56,856 bases of DNA from Streptomyces sp. NRRL F-4489 (GTDB lineage Bacteria; Actinomycetota; Actinomycetes; Streptomycetales; Streptomycetaceae), in NCBI RefSeq assembly GCF_001509485.1, contig NZ_LLZI01000227.1:1-56856 (forward strand), given 5' to 3'. This document shows, piece by piece, positions 9,022 through 18,013 of the stretch. A program made the translations under genes and the position numbers. The notes beneath the pieces were generated by a model. The model ran no database searches, was not told the origin of the DNA, and worked only from the letters and a program-made list of their open reading frames with translations. The first letter of the stretch is position 1. Each line of letters begins with the position of its first letter.

Positions 9022-9786
9022 GTGAAGATCACAGAGCCCACGCCCGGGGCACCCTGCTGGGTCGAGCTGGGCACCTCGGACGTACCGACCGCGGCGGTGT
9101 ACTACCGCCAGGTCTTCGGCTGGCAGGCCGAGACCGACCCGCGCCCCGAGCACGGCGGCTACACCCTCTTCTCCGCGGACGGCGCCCGGGTCGCCGCGGC
9201 CGGCCCGCTGTACGCGCCGGGCCAGCCGACCGCCTGGACCGTCACCTTCGCCACCCGCGACATCGGGGAGCTGGCCGGGGCCGTGACCCGGGCCGGCGGC
9301 AGCGTCCTGGTGAAGCCCCGGGACGTCTTCGACCTGGGCACCTTCGCGGTGCTCGCCGACCCGTCCGGCGCCGCCTTCGCGCTGTGGCAGGCCCGCACCT
9401 TCCCCGGCGCCGAGTTGCTGAACGGGCCCGGTTCGCTGGGCTGGGTCGAGCTGGCCACCGACGACCCGGACGCCGCGGTCTCCTTCTACGCCGAGGTCTT
9501 CGGCTGGACCGTCCGCTCCCAGGGCAGCTACGCCCAATGGGGCCTGGAGGGCGCCGACTTCGGCGGCATGTGCACCCTGGAGTCGCGCGACCGCGAGGAC
9601 GTCCGGCCGCACTGGCTGCCGTACTTCGCGGTGGCGTCCGTCGACGGGACCGCGGCCCGCGCCGCCGAGTCCGGCGGGATGCTGCTGATGGCGCCGACCA
9701 ACGTCCCGGACGGTCCGCGGATCGCGATGGTGCGCGATCCGCAGGGCGCGGTCTTCGGGATCCACGAGGCGGGCAGCGAGGGCTGA
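9022..9786 (+). CDS. Two-domain VOC (glyoxalase/bleomycin-resistance fold) protein
   Basis: 254 aa with two tandem beta-alpha-beta-beta-beta modules. Repeat 1 starts C-W-V-E-L-G-T-S-D-V-P-T-A-A-V-Y-Y-R-Q-V-F-G-W; repeat 2 starts L-G-W-V-E-L-A-T-D-D-P-D-A-A-V-S-F-Y-A-E-V-F-G-W. I take GTG at 9022 (GGAG at 9012, 6-nt spacing), because upstream residues are arginine/proline noise. VOC proteins bind metals for diverse reactions or sequester drugs; the specific role is unknown. A paralogue with the same layout is at 22659-23459. Confidence 0.85.
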   Translation: MKITEPTPGAPCWVELGTSDVPTAAVYYRQVFGWQAETDPRPEHGGYTLFSADGARVAAAGPLYAPGQPTAWTVTFATRDIGELAGAVTRAGGSVLVKPRDVFDLGTFAVLADPSGAAFALWQARTFPGAELLNGPGSLGWVELATDDPDAAVSFYAEVFGWTVRSQGSYAQWGLEGADFGGMCTLESRDREDVRPHWLPYFAVASVDGTAARAAESGGMLLMAPTNVPDGPRIAMVRDPQGAVFGIHEAGSEG

Positions 9787-9973
9787 CCGCGCGCACCGGC
9801 GCGCCGCGGGACGGGTGATTTCGTTCCGCCACCGGCCCCATGGGGCGTCACACGATCGGCCGCCCGGTCGTCGTTTCACCCCATTTTCTGGGCGGTTCGG
9901 GCGTAATGTCCAGACCGCGCCAATGGGTGGCATTGCGCGTCAAGGCATCGCGCGTCAAGAACAGGAGACCCCT

Positions 9974-10423
9974 ATGTCCACGACCGAGGTCCTCGTGGCC
10001 CGAGGCAAGAAGCTCGCCGCCGGTGCGGGTGCGCTGTCCACGGCTGTCGCTCTGGGGGCGACGCTGCTCGCCGCGGCCCCGGCCGGGGCCACGCCCCAGC
10101 CGCAGCCCCGCCCCCAGCCGCAGACCGCCGGCCCGGCCAAGCCGTACGGCACCGTCACCGCCGCCCGCGGGATGAACGAGCGCCAGGACCCCAGCACGGA
10201 CTCCGCGTCGAGGGGCTACCTCCGCAACCGCGAACGGGTCGGCATCATCTGCAAGGTCCGCGCCCAGAACATCCGCGGCAACGACGTGTGGTACCAGCTC
10301 CGCGAGCACCGGGGGGGCTGGGTCTCGGCCAAGCACGTCACCAACACCGGCTTCGTCCGGTACTGCAAGGACGTGCAGCGCAACCGCGTACTGCCCGGCG
10401 ACGCCGCCAAGCACGCCGGCTGA
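9974..10423 (+). CDS. Small secreted SH3-like domain protein
   Basis: 149 aa. A signal peptide is clear: a K-K-containing N-terminus, a hydrophobic stretch about residues 17-35 and A-G-A before T-P as a likely cleavage site. A Pro/Gln-rich linker (P-Q-P-Q-P-R-P-Q) leads to an SH3_3-like module (V-T-A-A-R-G-M-N-E-R to G-G-W-V-S-A-K-H-V). Two cysteines (I-C-K, Y-C-K) could form a disulfide outside the cell. ATG at 9974 with AGGAGA 6 nt upstream. Bacterial SH3 modules usually bind cell wall or peptides; target unknown. Confidence 0.8.
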   Translation: MSTTEVLVARGKKLAAGAGALSTAVALGATLLAAAPAGATPQPQPRPQPQTAGPAKPYGTVTAARGMNERQDPSTDSASRGYLRNRERVGIICKVRAQNIRGNDVWYQLREHRGGWVSAKHVTNTGFVRYCKDVQRNRVLPGDAAKHAG

Positions 10424-10529
10424 CGGCCGCCCGGCGCGGCGGGTCGGGGCCGGGCCCGGCACGGTACCGAACGGGTGCCGCGCCGGGCCTTCGCCGTGCC
10501 GCGCCCCGGCCGCCGCCCTTCCGGAATAC

Positions 10530-10543
10530 TGGAACGCGTTCTA
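10530..10543. promoter_or_regulatory. KstR-like operator in the acyl-CoA dehydrogenase promoter
   Basis: TGGAACGCGTTCTA is an exact match to TNNAACNNGTTNNA, the published consensus for the mycobacterial sterol repressor KstR. It sits between a weak -35 (TTCCGG, 10519-10524) and a -10 TACTGT (10542-10547, 17-bp spacer), where bound repressor would block RNA polymerase. Whether this genome encodes KstR is not visible here. Confidence 0.55.
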
Positions 10544-10561
10544 CTGTGCCCCACGACCGCG

Positions 10562-10582
10562 TATCCGACGGACCGTCAGGAA
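10562..10582. promoter_or_regulatory. Semi-palindrome TATCCGACG-N3-CGTCAGGAA, shared with two other lipid-gene promoters
   Basis: Lies just downstream of the predicted -10 of the acyl-CoA dehydrogenase gene. Arms match 7 of 9. It aligns with the sites at 17953-17973 and 28845-28865. Confidence 0.4.
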
Positions 10583-10623
10583 AAAGACCGGCGGCCGGAC
10601 CGGACCGACCTGGTGGAGGGGCC

Positions 10624-11823
10624 GTGCACCTGGACTACACCCCGGAACAGCGGCGGCTGCGCGCCGAACTGCGGACCTACTTCGGCACCCTGGTGCCGGA
10701 CCACGCCGCCGCCCGCTACGACGACCCGGCCGCGCAGAAGCGCTTCTACCGCCAGACCATCCGCCGGCTCGGCGCGGACGGCTGGCTCGGCGTCGGCTGG
10801 CCCAGGGAGTACGGCGGCCGCGGGCTGACACCCATGGAGCAGTTCATCTTCTTCGACGAGGCCGCCCAGGCCGGCGTCCCGCTGCCGCTGATGGCGCTCA
10901 ACACCGTGGGCCCCACCCTGATGCGCTACGGCACCGACGAGCAGAAGGCGTACTTCCTGCCCCGCATCCTCGCCGGCGAACTGGACTTCGCCATCGGCTA
11001 CAGCGAACCCGACGCCGGCACCGACCTCGCCGCCCTGAAGACCCGCGCCGTCCGCGAGGGCGACGAGGACACCGGCCACTACGTCGTCAACGGCCAGAAG
11101 ATCTGGACCACCAACGGCGACACCGCCGACTGGGTCTGGCTCGCCGTCCGCACCGCGCCCGCCGACGCCACCACCCCGCCCCACAAGGGCATCACCCTGC
11201 TCCTCGTCCCCACCAGCGACCCCGGCTACTCCTGCACCCTCATCAACACCCTCGCCTCGCACGACACCACCGCCAGCTACTACGAGAACATCACCGTCCC
11301 CGCCGCCCGCCGAGTCGGCCGCGAGAACGGGGGCTGGCGGATCATCACCAACCAGCTCAACCACGAACGGGTCACCCTCGCCGCCCACGGCGCCATGGCC
11401 CTGCGCGCGTACCACGACGTCCACCGGTGGGCCGCCGCCACCGAACTCACCGACGGCCGCCGGGTCATCGACCTCGGCTGGGTACGCGGCCGGCTCGCCC
11501 GCACCCACACCCGGCTGGAGGCCATGAAGCTGATGAACTGGCGCATGGTCGACGCCCTCCAGCACGGCACCCTCACCCCCCAGGACGCCTCCGCCGTCAA
11601 GGTCTACGGCTCCGAGGCCCGCCGGGACGCCTACGCCTGGCTGATGGAGATCACCGCCGCCGCCGGCCCCCTCAAAGAGGGCTCCGCCGGCGCCGTCCTC
11701 CACGGCGAACTGGAACGCGGCTACCGCTCCGCCGTCATCTTCACCTTCGGCGGCGGCAACAACGAGATCCAGCGCGAAATCATCTCCTGGATCGGCCTGG
11801 GCATGCCCCGGGTGCGGCGGTGA
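10624..11823 (+). CDS. Acyl-CoA dehydrogenase
   Basis: 399 aa of the acyl-CoA dehydrogenase superfamily (FAD, alpha-beta desaturation of acyl-CoA thioesters). Visible: F-A-I-G-Y-S-E-P-D-A-G-T-D-L-A (flavin/substrate loop), N-G-Q-K-I-W-T-T-N-G, the C-terminal helical domain and G-G-G-N-N-E-I-Q-R-E-I-I. GTG at 10624 chosen for GGAGGGG with tight spacing. The G-N-N-E-I-Q-R C-terminus is common in ACADs of actinobacterial sterol and long-chain pathways. A KstR-like box lies in its promoter, which suggests, without proof, a sterol or fatty-acid side-chain role. Followed by the MpaB-family gene 18 nt downstream. Confidence 0.9.
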   Translation: MHLDYTPEQRRLRAELRTYFGTLVPDHAAARYDDPAAQKRFYRQTIRRLGADGWLGVGWPREYGGRGLTPMEQFIFFDEAAQAGVPLPLMALNTVGPTLMRYGTDEQKAYFLPRILAGELDFAIGYSEPDAGTDLAALKTRAVREGDEDTGHYVVNGQKIWTTNGDTADWVWLAVRTAPADATTPPHKGITLLLVPTSDPGYSCTLINTLASHDTTASYYENITVPAARRVGRENGGWRIITNQLNHERVTLAAHGAMALRAYHDVHRWAAATELTDGRRVIDLGWVRGRLARTHTRLEAMKLMNWRMVDALQHGTLTPQDASAVKVYGSEARRDAYAWLMEITAAAGPLKEGSAGAVLHGELERGYRSAVIFTFGGGNNEIQREIISWIGLGMPRVRR

Positions 11824-11841
11824 GGCGGGAGGCGGCACGCC

Positions 11842-12756
11842 ATGGCCGGTGATCCGGGGCTGTTCGGCCCCCGTTCGGTGACCTGGCAGCTGCACGCCGA
11901 CCCGATGATGTGGCTCGCCGGTGTCCGCGCCCTCTACCTCCAGGCGCTGCATCCGGGCGCGGTCCGCGCGGTGCTCCAGAACTCCGCCGCGTTCCGCATG
12001 GACGACCGGGGCCGGCGTGACGCCTGGGGCCGGCTGATGCGCACCGCCGGCTTCGTCGGCACCGTTACGTACGGGACCGCCGCGGACGCCGAGCGGGCCG
12101 GTGCCGCCGTCCGTGCCCTGCACCGCCGGCTGACCGCCACCGACCCCGCCACCGGCGCCCGCTACCCGGTCGACGACCCGGCGCTGCTGCGCTGGGTGCA
12201 CTGCGCCGAGGTGGACTCGTACCTCCATGTGCTGCGCCGCTCCGGCTATCCGCTGACGAGCCGCCAGGCCGATCGGTACCTCGCCGAACAGCGCACCGCC
12301 GCGCGGCTCGTCGGCCTCGACCCGGACACCGTTCCCGGCGACCGGGCCGCGCTCGCCGCCTACTTCGCCGCCGTCCGGCCCGAGCTGGCGTGCACCCCCG
12401 AGGCGCGCCAGGTCGACGCCTTCCTGCGCCGCCCGCCGGTCCCGGCCCCGCTCGTCCCGGCCCGCGCCCTGCTGTGGCGGCCGGTCGCCGGCCTGGCGTA
12501 CGCGGCGCTGCCCGGCTACGCGCACGCGCTCTACGGCCGGCCCGCGCCCCCGCCCGCCGCCGTCACCCGCCGTCTGCGGACCACCGGCCGACTGCTGCGC
12601 GCCGTACCGCCGGAGCTCCGCTGGCGGCTGCCGCCCCGCCACGTCCTGGGCGCCGTCGCCCGGCTCGGCCCCACCGCCCGGCCCGGGACCTACAAGCTCC
12701 GGGACCGGGCCGCCATACTGGACGGGCAGAGCACACCGGGGGATCCACGCGGCTGA
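11842..12756 (+). CDS. MpaB/DUF2236-family oxygenase
   Basis: 304 aa. Opening G-P-R-S-V-T-W-Q-L-H-A-D-P-M-M-W-L-A-G-V-R-A-L-Y and the central W-V-H-C-A-E-V-D-S-Y are typical of the DUF2236 family, which includes the haem protein MpaB (mycophenolic acid) and latex-clearing relatives. Conserved His residues that could ligate haem are present. Directly behind the acyl-CoA dehydrogenase and only 26 nt ahead of the kinase gene, so the three probably share a transcript. Substrate unknown. Confidence 0.8.
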   Translation: MAGDPGLFGPRSVTWQLHADPMMWLAGVRALYLQALHPGAVRAVLQNSAAFRMDDRGRRDAWGRLMRTAGFVGTVTYGTAADAERAGAAVRALHRRLTATDPATGARYPVDDPALLRWVHCAEVDSYLHVLRRSGYPLTSRQADRYLAEQRTAARLVGLDPDTVPGDRAALAAYFAAVRPELACTPEARQVDAFLRRPPVPAPLVPARALLWRPVAGLAYAALPGYAHALYGRPAPPPAAVTRRLRTTGRLLRAVPPELRWRLPPRHVLGAVARLGPTARPGTYKLRDRAAILDGQSTPGDPRG

Positions 12757-12782
12757 ACGCGGGGGCGGGGGCGGCGATACGG

Positions 12783-14786
12783 ATGGCGGAGCACAGGCTG
12801 ATTCACGGGCGGTACCGCCTGCTCGACACCATCGGACGCGGCGGCATGGGGGAGGTGTGGCGGGCCCGCGACGAGGCGCTGGGCCGCCAGGTCGCGGTCA
12901 AATGCCTCAAACCGATCGGGCAGCGGCAGGAGCCGGGCTTCCTGCGGGTGCTGCGCGAGCGCTTCCGCCGCGAGGCCCGGGTCGCGGCCGGGCTCCAGCA
13001 CCGCGGCGTCACCGTCGTGCACGACTTCGGCGAGGACGGCGGCATCCTCTTCCTCGTCATGGAGCTGCTCACCGGCCGCAACCTCAGCCAGCTGCTGGAC
13101 GACAACCGCCGCCAGCCGCTGCCCGTCCCGGACGTCGCCGAGATCGCCGAGCAGATCGCCGCGGCCCTCGCCTACACCCACGAACAGGCCGTCGTGCACC
13201 GCGACCTGAAGCCCGCCAACCTCGTCCGCACCACCGACGGCACGGTCAAGATCTGCGACTTCGGCATCGCCCGCCTCGGCCACGACATCGGCTTCACCGC
13301 CCGGCTGACCGGCAGCGGCGTCGCCATGGGCAGCCCGCACTACATGTCGCCCGAGCAGATCGCCGGCGGCACCGTCGACCACCGCAGCGACCTGTACTCC
13401 CTCGGCTGCGTGCTCTACGAGATCACCACCGGCGCCCCGCCGTTCGCCCAGGGCGACGCCTGGGCGGTCCTCGTAGGCCACCGTGACACCGCGCCCGACC
13501 CGCCGCGCGCGGTCCGCCCCGACCTGCCCGAGCCGTACGAGCGGATCATCCTGGACCTGCTCGCCAAGGAACCGGACGACCGGCCCCGTAACGCCGGCGA
13601 ACTGGCCAAACGGCTCGCCGACGCCCGCCACCGCCGCCCCGCGCGCGGCCCCGGCCCCGGCCCCGGCCCGGCGGACCCGGACGACCTGACGGTGCCCGCC
13701 CCGCGGCTGCCGGCCTGGAGCCGCGGCATCACCCCCGGCGCCCCGGCCGCCGGCACCCGCCCGCCGCGCCGGACGCCCCTGGACGGGCCCGCCGCGGACC
13801 TCACCGAGGTGTGGACCTCCGCCCGCGACCCGCTGCGCGGCGAGGCGTCCCCGGCCGTCGGCCCGGACCGCCCGGCCCCGGACGGCGGCCACCGGGCGCC
13901 GCTCGCCGCGCTCACCGGCCGCCTCGCGGACGCCCGCGCGCTGACCCGGGCCGGCCGGCACGTCGAGGCCCAGGAGGTCTACGCCGAGGTGCTGGCCGGC
14001 CGGGAGCGGCTGCTCGGCCCCGACCACCCCGACACCCTCGCCTGCCGCCACCACCTCGCGGCCGGCCTGGGCCGCCTCGGCCGCCTGGAGGAGTGCCGCG
14101 CCGCCGCCCGCGAGGTCACCGAGGCCCGCGCCCGGGTCCTCGGCGAACGGCACCCCGACACCCTCACCAGCCGCTGGCAACTGGCCTACACCTGCGGCCT
14201 GTTGGGCCGCTGGCCGGAGGCGCTGACGGCGTATCAGGGTCTGGCCGCCGGGCGGGCCGCCGCGTTCGGCCCGGACCACCCCGACACCCTCGCCGCCCGC
14301 TACGAGACCGCGGTCGCCCTGGGCCGGCTGGGCCGCAGCGCGGAGGCGCTGGCCCACTACCGCGAGCTGGTGGCGGCCCGCACCCGCGCCCAGGGCCCCG
14401 ACGACCCCGAGACGCTGCGCGCCCGGCACGGCCTGGGCGTCAACCACGGCCGCCTGGACCGCTGGCCGGAGGCGCTGGCCGAGGCCCGCGAGGTCGCCGC
14501 GGCCCGCGCCCGGGTGCTCGGCGCCGACCACCCCGACACCCTCGCCAGCCGCCGCGAGACCGCCGTGGCGCTGGGCCGGCTCGGGCAGTGGGCGCAGGCC
14601 CTGGACGTCTACCGCGAGGTCGCCGACGCCCGCGAACGGACCCTGGGCGCGGCCCATCTCGACGCCCTGGCCGCCCGCGGCGAACAGGCCCAGTGCCTGG
14701 AGCGGCTGGGCCGGACGGAGGAGGCGGCCGCCCTGCACCGCCGGGTCGCGGCACTCCGCCGGGAGCGGGCCGGGGGCCGCCGGTAG
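12783..14786 (+). CDS. Soluble Ser/Thr protein kinase fused to tetratricopeptide (kinesin-light-chain-type) repeats
   Basis: 667 aa. The kinase domain spans about residues 8-280: G-R-G-G-M-G-E-V-W glycine loop, catalytic Lys40 (V-A-V-K), H-R-D-L-K-P-A-N with Asp141, D-F-G with Asp159 and M-S-P-E-Q in place of APE. A Pro-rich linker follows (about 280-370), then about six 42-residue repeats (roughly 380-655) with the recurring end G-x-D-H-P-D-T-L, the TPR_10/TPR_12 type of kinesin light chains. There is no transmembrane segment or PASTA domain, so it should be cytoplasmic, with the TPRs as the docking surface. Active-site residues are all present. ATG at 12783 has no strong ribosome binding site; translation may be coupled to the upstream gene 26 nt away. 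Confidence 0.9.
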   Translation: MAEHRLIHGRYRLLDTIGRGGMGEVWRARDEALGRQVAVKCLKPIGQRQEPGFLRVLRERFRREARVAAGLQHRGVTVVHDFGEDGGILFLVMELLTGRNLSQLLDDNRRQPLPVPDVAEIAEQIAAALAYTHEQAVVHRDLKPANLVRTTDGTVKICDFGIARLGHDIGFTARLTGSGVAMGSPHYMSPEQIAGGTVDHRSDLYSLGCVLYEITTGAPPFAQGDAWAVLVGHRDTAPDPPRAVRPDLPEPYERIILDLLAKEPDDRPRNAGELAKRLADARHRRPARGPGPGPGPADPDDLTVPAPRLPAWSRGITPGAPAAGTRPPRRTPLDGPAADLTEVWTSARDPLRGEASPAVGPDRPAPDGGHRAPLAALTGRLADARALTRAGRHVEAQEVYAEVLAGRERLLGPDHPDTLACRHHLAAGLGRLGRLEECRAAAREVTEARARVLGERHPDTLTSRWQLAYTCGLLGRWPEALTAYQGLAAGRAAAFGPDHPDTLAARYETAVALGRLGRSAEALAHYRELVAARTRAQGPDDPETLRARHGLGVNHGRLDRWPEALAEAREVAAARARVLGADHPDTLASRRETAVALGRLGQWAQALDVYREVADARERTLGAAHLDALAARGEQAQCLERLGRTEEAAALHRRVAALRRERAGGRR

Positions 14787-14859
14787 CGGGCGGCCCGCCC
14801 CGCCGGCCGCGAACGGACCGTGGCGGCGGCCCGTGCCGCGCCTGCCGGCCCGCCCCGGC

Positions 14860-16155
14860 TCAGCGCTCCGCCCGCACCCGGTACAGCACCGTGGCGTGCG
14901 GTGGCACGTCCCGGGCCACGATGGTCCGCGCGACCCGCCCGCTCCGCCCGGTCACCAGGTCCCGCAGCCGGTAGGAGTCCGCCTCCGGCAGCCCCGCCGC
15001 GCCCGCCGTGACGGACAGCGTGCGCGCCGCGTCGCCCCCGTTGAACAGGGCGATCGCCCGGTCCCCGTTCCGCAGCGGCTTGGACAGCACCGCCGCGTCC
15101 CCGTCCTGCTGGACGATATGGCCCTGGACGCCCAGCGGGTCCTGGTTGACCGCGATCACCTCGCGGTTCCCCAGGATCGCCAGCGCGCCCGGGGAGAGCC
15201 GGGTCAGATCCGTACTGGAGATCAGCGGCGCGGCCATCACCGCCCACAGCGACATCTGGCTCTGCATCTCGTCCCGGGACAGCCCGGAGTCGCCGACCAG
15301 CAGGAAGTCCGGGTCGTTCCAGCGGCCCGGGCGCTGGAGGTCGGCCAGATTGGCGTTGTAGCGGAAGTTGTAGGCGATCGAGGCCCACTTCGCGGCCGGG
15401 CTGCTCTGCTGCACCGCGATGTCCTTGCCGCCCCGCCACAGATTGCCCAGCCGCGCCGACCACTGGATGACCCGGTGCCACACCGCGTCCCCGGCGAACT
15501 GGAAGTAGGCCGGCGCGGAGATCGAGAAGGTGATCCGCCGCCCGGTGGCCCGCAGCGCCCGGCTCTGCTGCGCGTACAGATCGTGGAAGACCCGCTCCTT
15601 GCTCTGCCCCTTGGGCACCGGGACGTTGCAGCCGTCCGCCTTGAGGTAGTCCACCCCCCAGCTCGCGAACTGCTTGGCGTCCTGCTCGAAATGGCCCAGG
15701 CTGCCCGGGTACTTCCCGCAGGTCAGCGTGCCCACGTCCTCGTAGATCCCGAACTTCAGCCCCATCCGGTGCAGTTCCTGCCCCAGATACGCCATACCGT
15801 GCGGGAACTTCGCGGTGTCCACCACCAGCTCGCCCTTGGGCCCGCGCTGCTTGGTCATCCAGCAGTCGTCGACGGTGACGGTGCGGTAGCCGCGGTGCGC
15901 CAGTCCGCTGCTGACCAGCGCCCGGGCGTTGTCCAGGACGACCTTCTCGCTGAGGTCGCCGCACTGGTAGTACGACCAGTTGTTCCAGCCCATCGGGGGC
16001 GTCGGGGCGAGATCGGGGTAGGCGGCGTCGGGCCGGGCGCCGGCCGGGCCGGCGGCGGAGGCGGGGGCGGTGGCCGAGATCAGGGCCGCCGAGCAGGCGG
16101 CGGCGGTCAGTCCGGCGAGGGTGCGGCCGAGGCGGGATACCGAGGGACGGGACAC
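14860..16155 (-). CDS. Secreted alpha-galactosidase, glycoside hydrolase family 27
   Basis: 431 aa. Signal peptide about residues 1-35 (R-x-x-R then a hydrophobic run and A-S-A-A). The GH27 barrel follows: P-P-M-G-W-N-N-W, V-D-D-C-W, F-G-I-Y-E-D, Y-L-K-A-D-G-C with nucleophile Asp174, and G-G-K-D-I with likely acid/base Asp245. R-W-N-D-P-D and the C-terminal beta-sandwich complete the enzyme. There is no carbohydrate-binding module at the C-terminus, unlike many Streptomyces members. It would release alpha-galactose from galactomannan or raffinose-type sugars outside the cell. Divergent from the FAD oxidoreductase gene; no regulator or transporter adjacent. Confidence 0.93.
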   Translation of the reverse strand: MSRPSVSRLGRTLAGLTAAACSAALISATAPASAAGPAGARPDAAYPDLAPTPPMGWNNWSYYQCGDLSEKVVLDNARALVSSGLAHRGYRTVTVDDCWMTKQRGPKGELVVDTAKFPHGMAYLGQELHRMGLKFGIYEDVGTLTCGKYPGSLGHFEQDAKQFASWGVDYLKADGCNVPVPKGQSKERVFHDLYAQQSRALRATGRRITFSISAPAYFQFAGDAVWHRVIQWSARLGNLWRGGKDIAVQQSSPAAKWASIAYNFRYNANLADLQRPGRWNDPDFLLVGDSGLSRDEMQSQMSLWAVMAAPLISSTDLTRLSPGALAILGNREVIAVNQDPLGVQGHIVQQDGDAAVLSKPLRNGDRAIALFNGGDAARTLSVTAGAAGLPEADSYRLRDLVTGRSGRVARTIVARDVPPHATVLYRVRAER

Positions 16156-16350
16156 GGGTCACCTCACGGGGTGGGCGGGTCGGCCGGAGCGAACGGCCGG
16201 CGGGCGGTTCCAGGGCGGCGCACGGCCGGACGCTAGGAGCACCCTGACGGCCGGTCAAGAAGCCGCACCGCCACGAACACACGATTCATTCCGCTGCCGC
16301 CGCGCCGCCGGCTCCCTGGCCCCCACCCGCCCCCCGTGCTACCAAGAGGC

Positions 16351-17913
16351 ATGCCGGAACGGACTTCGTACGACGTGGTCATCGTCGGCGGCGGGCACAA
16401 CGGCCTGGTCGCCGCCGGATATCTCGCCCGCGCCGGGCGGCGCGTGCTGGTGCTGGAGCGGCTGGACCGCACCGGCGGCGCCGCGGTCTCCACCCGCGCC
16501 TTCGCCGGCCTCGACGCCCGGCTCTCCCGCTACTCCTACCTCGTCAGCCTGCTGCCGCCGAAGATCGTGCGGGACCTCGGGCTGCGCTTCGCGGTCCGCA
16601 AGCGCACCGTCGCGTCGTACACCCCGGCCGTGCGCGCCGGCCGCCCCACCGGCCTGCTCGTCGGCGGCGGCCGGGCCCGCACCCGCGAGTCGTTCGCCCG
16701 GCTCACCGGCTCGGACCGCGAGTACGACGCCTGGCGGGACTTCTACGCCACCACCCGCACGCTCGCCGAACGGGTCTTCCCCACCCTCACCGAACCGCTC
16801 CCCACCCGCGCCGCGCTGCGCGCCCGGATCGGCGACGACGCCACCTGGCACGCCCTCTTCGAACGCCCCCTCGGCGAGCTGATCGAGCACACCTTCCGCG
16901 ACGACCTGGTACGCGGAGTGGTTCTGACGGACGGGCTGATCGGCACCTTCGCCACCGCCCACGACCCCTCGCTCCGGCAGAACCGCTGCTTCCTCTACCA
17001 CGTCATCGGCGGCGGCACCGGCGACTGGGACGTACCGCTCGGCGGCATGGGCGCGCTCACCGACGCGCTGGCCGACGCGGCCCGGCGGGCCGGCGCCGAG
17101 CTGGTCACCGGCTGCCCGGTCACCGCGCTGGCCACCGACGGCCGCACCGCCGAGGTCACCACCGGCGACGGGCACACCATCGGCGCCCGCCGCGTCCTGG
17201 TCAACGCCGCGCCCCGCGAACTGGCCCGGCTGCTCGGCGAGCCCGCCCCGCCGCCCGCCGAGGGCGCCCAGCTCAAGGTCAATATGCTGCTCACCCGGCT
17301 GCCCCGGCTCCGCGACCGGCACACCGACCCCCGCGAGGCGTTCTCGGGCACCTTCCATATCGCCGAGGGCTACGGCCAGTTGGAGACCGCGTACCAGGAG
17401 GCGGCGGCCGGCCGGCCGCCCACCGCCCCGCCCTCGGAGATCTACTGCCACTCCCTCACCGACCCGGCCATCCTGGGCGCCGACCTCGTCCGCCGCGGCT
17501 ACCACACCCTCACCCTCTTCGGCCTGCACACCCCCGCCCGGCTCTTCGCCGCCGACCACGACGCCACCCGCGACCGCCTGCTGGCCGCCACCCTGGCCCA
17601 GCTCGACGCCCACCTCGCCGAACCGCTCGCCGACTGCCTGGCCCGCGACGCCGACGGCCGCCCCTGTATCGAGGTCCGCACCCCGCTCGACCTCGACCGC
17701 GAACTCGGCCTGCCCGGCGGCCACATCTTCCACCGCGACCTCGCCTTCCCCTGCGCCCCCGACGAGGCCCCCCTCCCCACCCCCGCCGCCCGCTGGGGCG
17801 TCGCCACCGCCCACCCCGCCATCCACCTCTGCGGCGCCGGCGCCCTCCGCGGCGGCGGCGTCAGCGGCATCCCGGGCCACAACGCGGCGATGGCGGTGCT
17901 GGAGGAGGGGTGA
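16351..17913 (+). CDS. FAD-dependent oxidoreductase, phytoene desaturase / PYROXD2-like
   Basis: 520 aa from ATG at 16351 (M-P-E-R-T-S-Y-D). A GTG 15 nt upstream is also open, but the frame before the FAD fold is short either way. The dinucleotide motif V-I-V-G-G-G-H-N-G-L-V-A-A is at residues 11-23, with L-V-L-E-R-L-D-R-T-G-G-A-A following. C-terminal H-L-C-G-A-G-A-L-R-G-G-G-V-S-G-I-P-G-H-N is the second FAD motif of the CrtI/amine-oxidase class. No carotenoid genes nearby, so the substrate is unknown; this subgroup is common as a lone gene in actinobacteria. Confidence 0.85.
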   Translation: MPERTSYDVVIVGGGHNGLVAAGYLARAGRRVLVLERLDRTGGAAVSTRAFAGLDARLSRYSYLVSLLPPKIVRDLGLRFAVRKRTVASYTPAVRAGRPTGLLVGGGRARTRESFARLTGSDREYDAWRDFYATTRTLAERVFPTLTEPLPTRAALRARIGDDATWHALFERPLGELIEHTFRDDLVRGVVLTDGLIGTFATAHDPSLRQNRCFLYHVIGGGTGDWDVPLGGMGALTDALADAARRAGAELVTGCPVTALATDGRTAEVTTGDGHTIGARRVLVNAAPRELARLLGEPAPPPAEGAQLKVNMLLTRLPRLRDRHTDPREAFSGTFHIAEGYGQLETAYQEAAAGRPPTAPPSEIYCHSLTDPAILGADLVRRGYHTLTLFGLHTPARLFAADHDATRDRLLAATLAQLDAHLAEPLADCLARDADGRPCIEVRTPLDLDRELGLPGGHIFHRDLAFPCAPDEAPLPTPAARWGVATAHPAIHLCGAGALRGGGVSGIPGHNAAMAVLEEG

Positions 17914-17952
17914 GGTGGCTCTCTACGTGATCAACTACCGCTCTGCGCCAAG

Positions 17953-17973
17953 TTTCTGACGTGGCATCAGAAA
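17953..17973. promoter_or_regulatory. Palindrome TTTCTGACG-N3-CATCAGAAA upstream of the nitronate monooxygenase-like gene
   Basis: Arms pair at 8 of 9 positions around TGG, about 40 nt before the start codon. A 21-bp AT-rich palindrome is conspicuous in DNA this GC-rich. It shares TTTCTGACG with the site at 28845-28865 (reverse strand) and resembles 10562-10582. Typical size and symmetry for a TetR-family operator. Confidence 0.6.
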
Positions 17974-18001
17974 ATCTCTTCCCTCGGGCGGCGGGCTGGG
18001 G

Positions 18002-18013
18002 CATCCTGCGCGC
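18002..18013 (+). promoter_or_regulatory. Candidate leaderless promoter of the nitronate monooxygenase-like gene
   Basis: CATCCT at 18002-18007, then 6 nt, then ATG at 18014, with no ribosome binding site in between. Confidence 0.35.
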
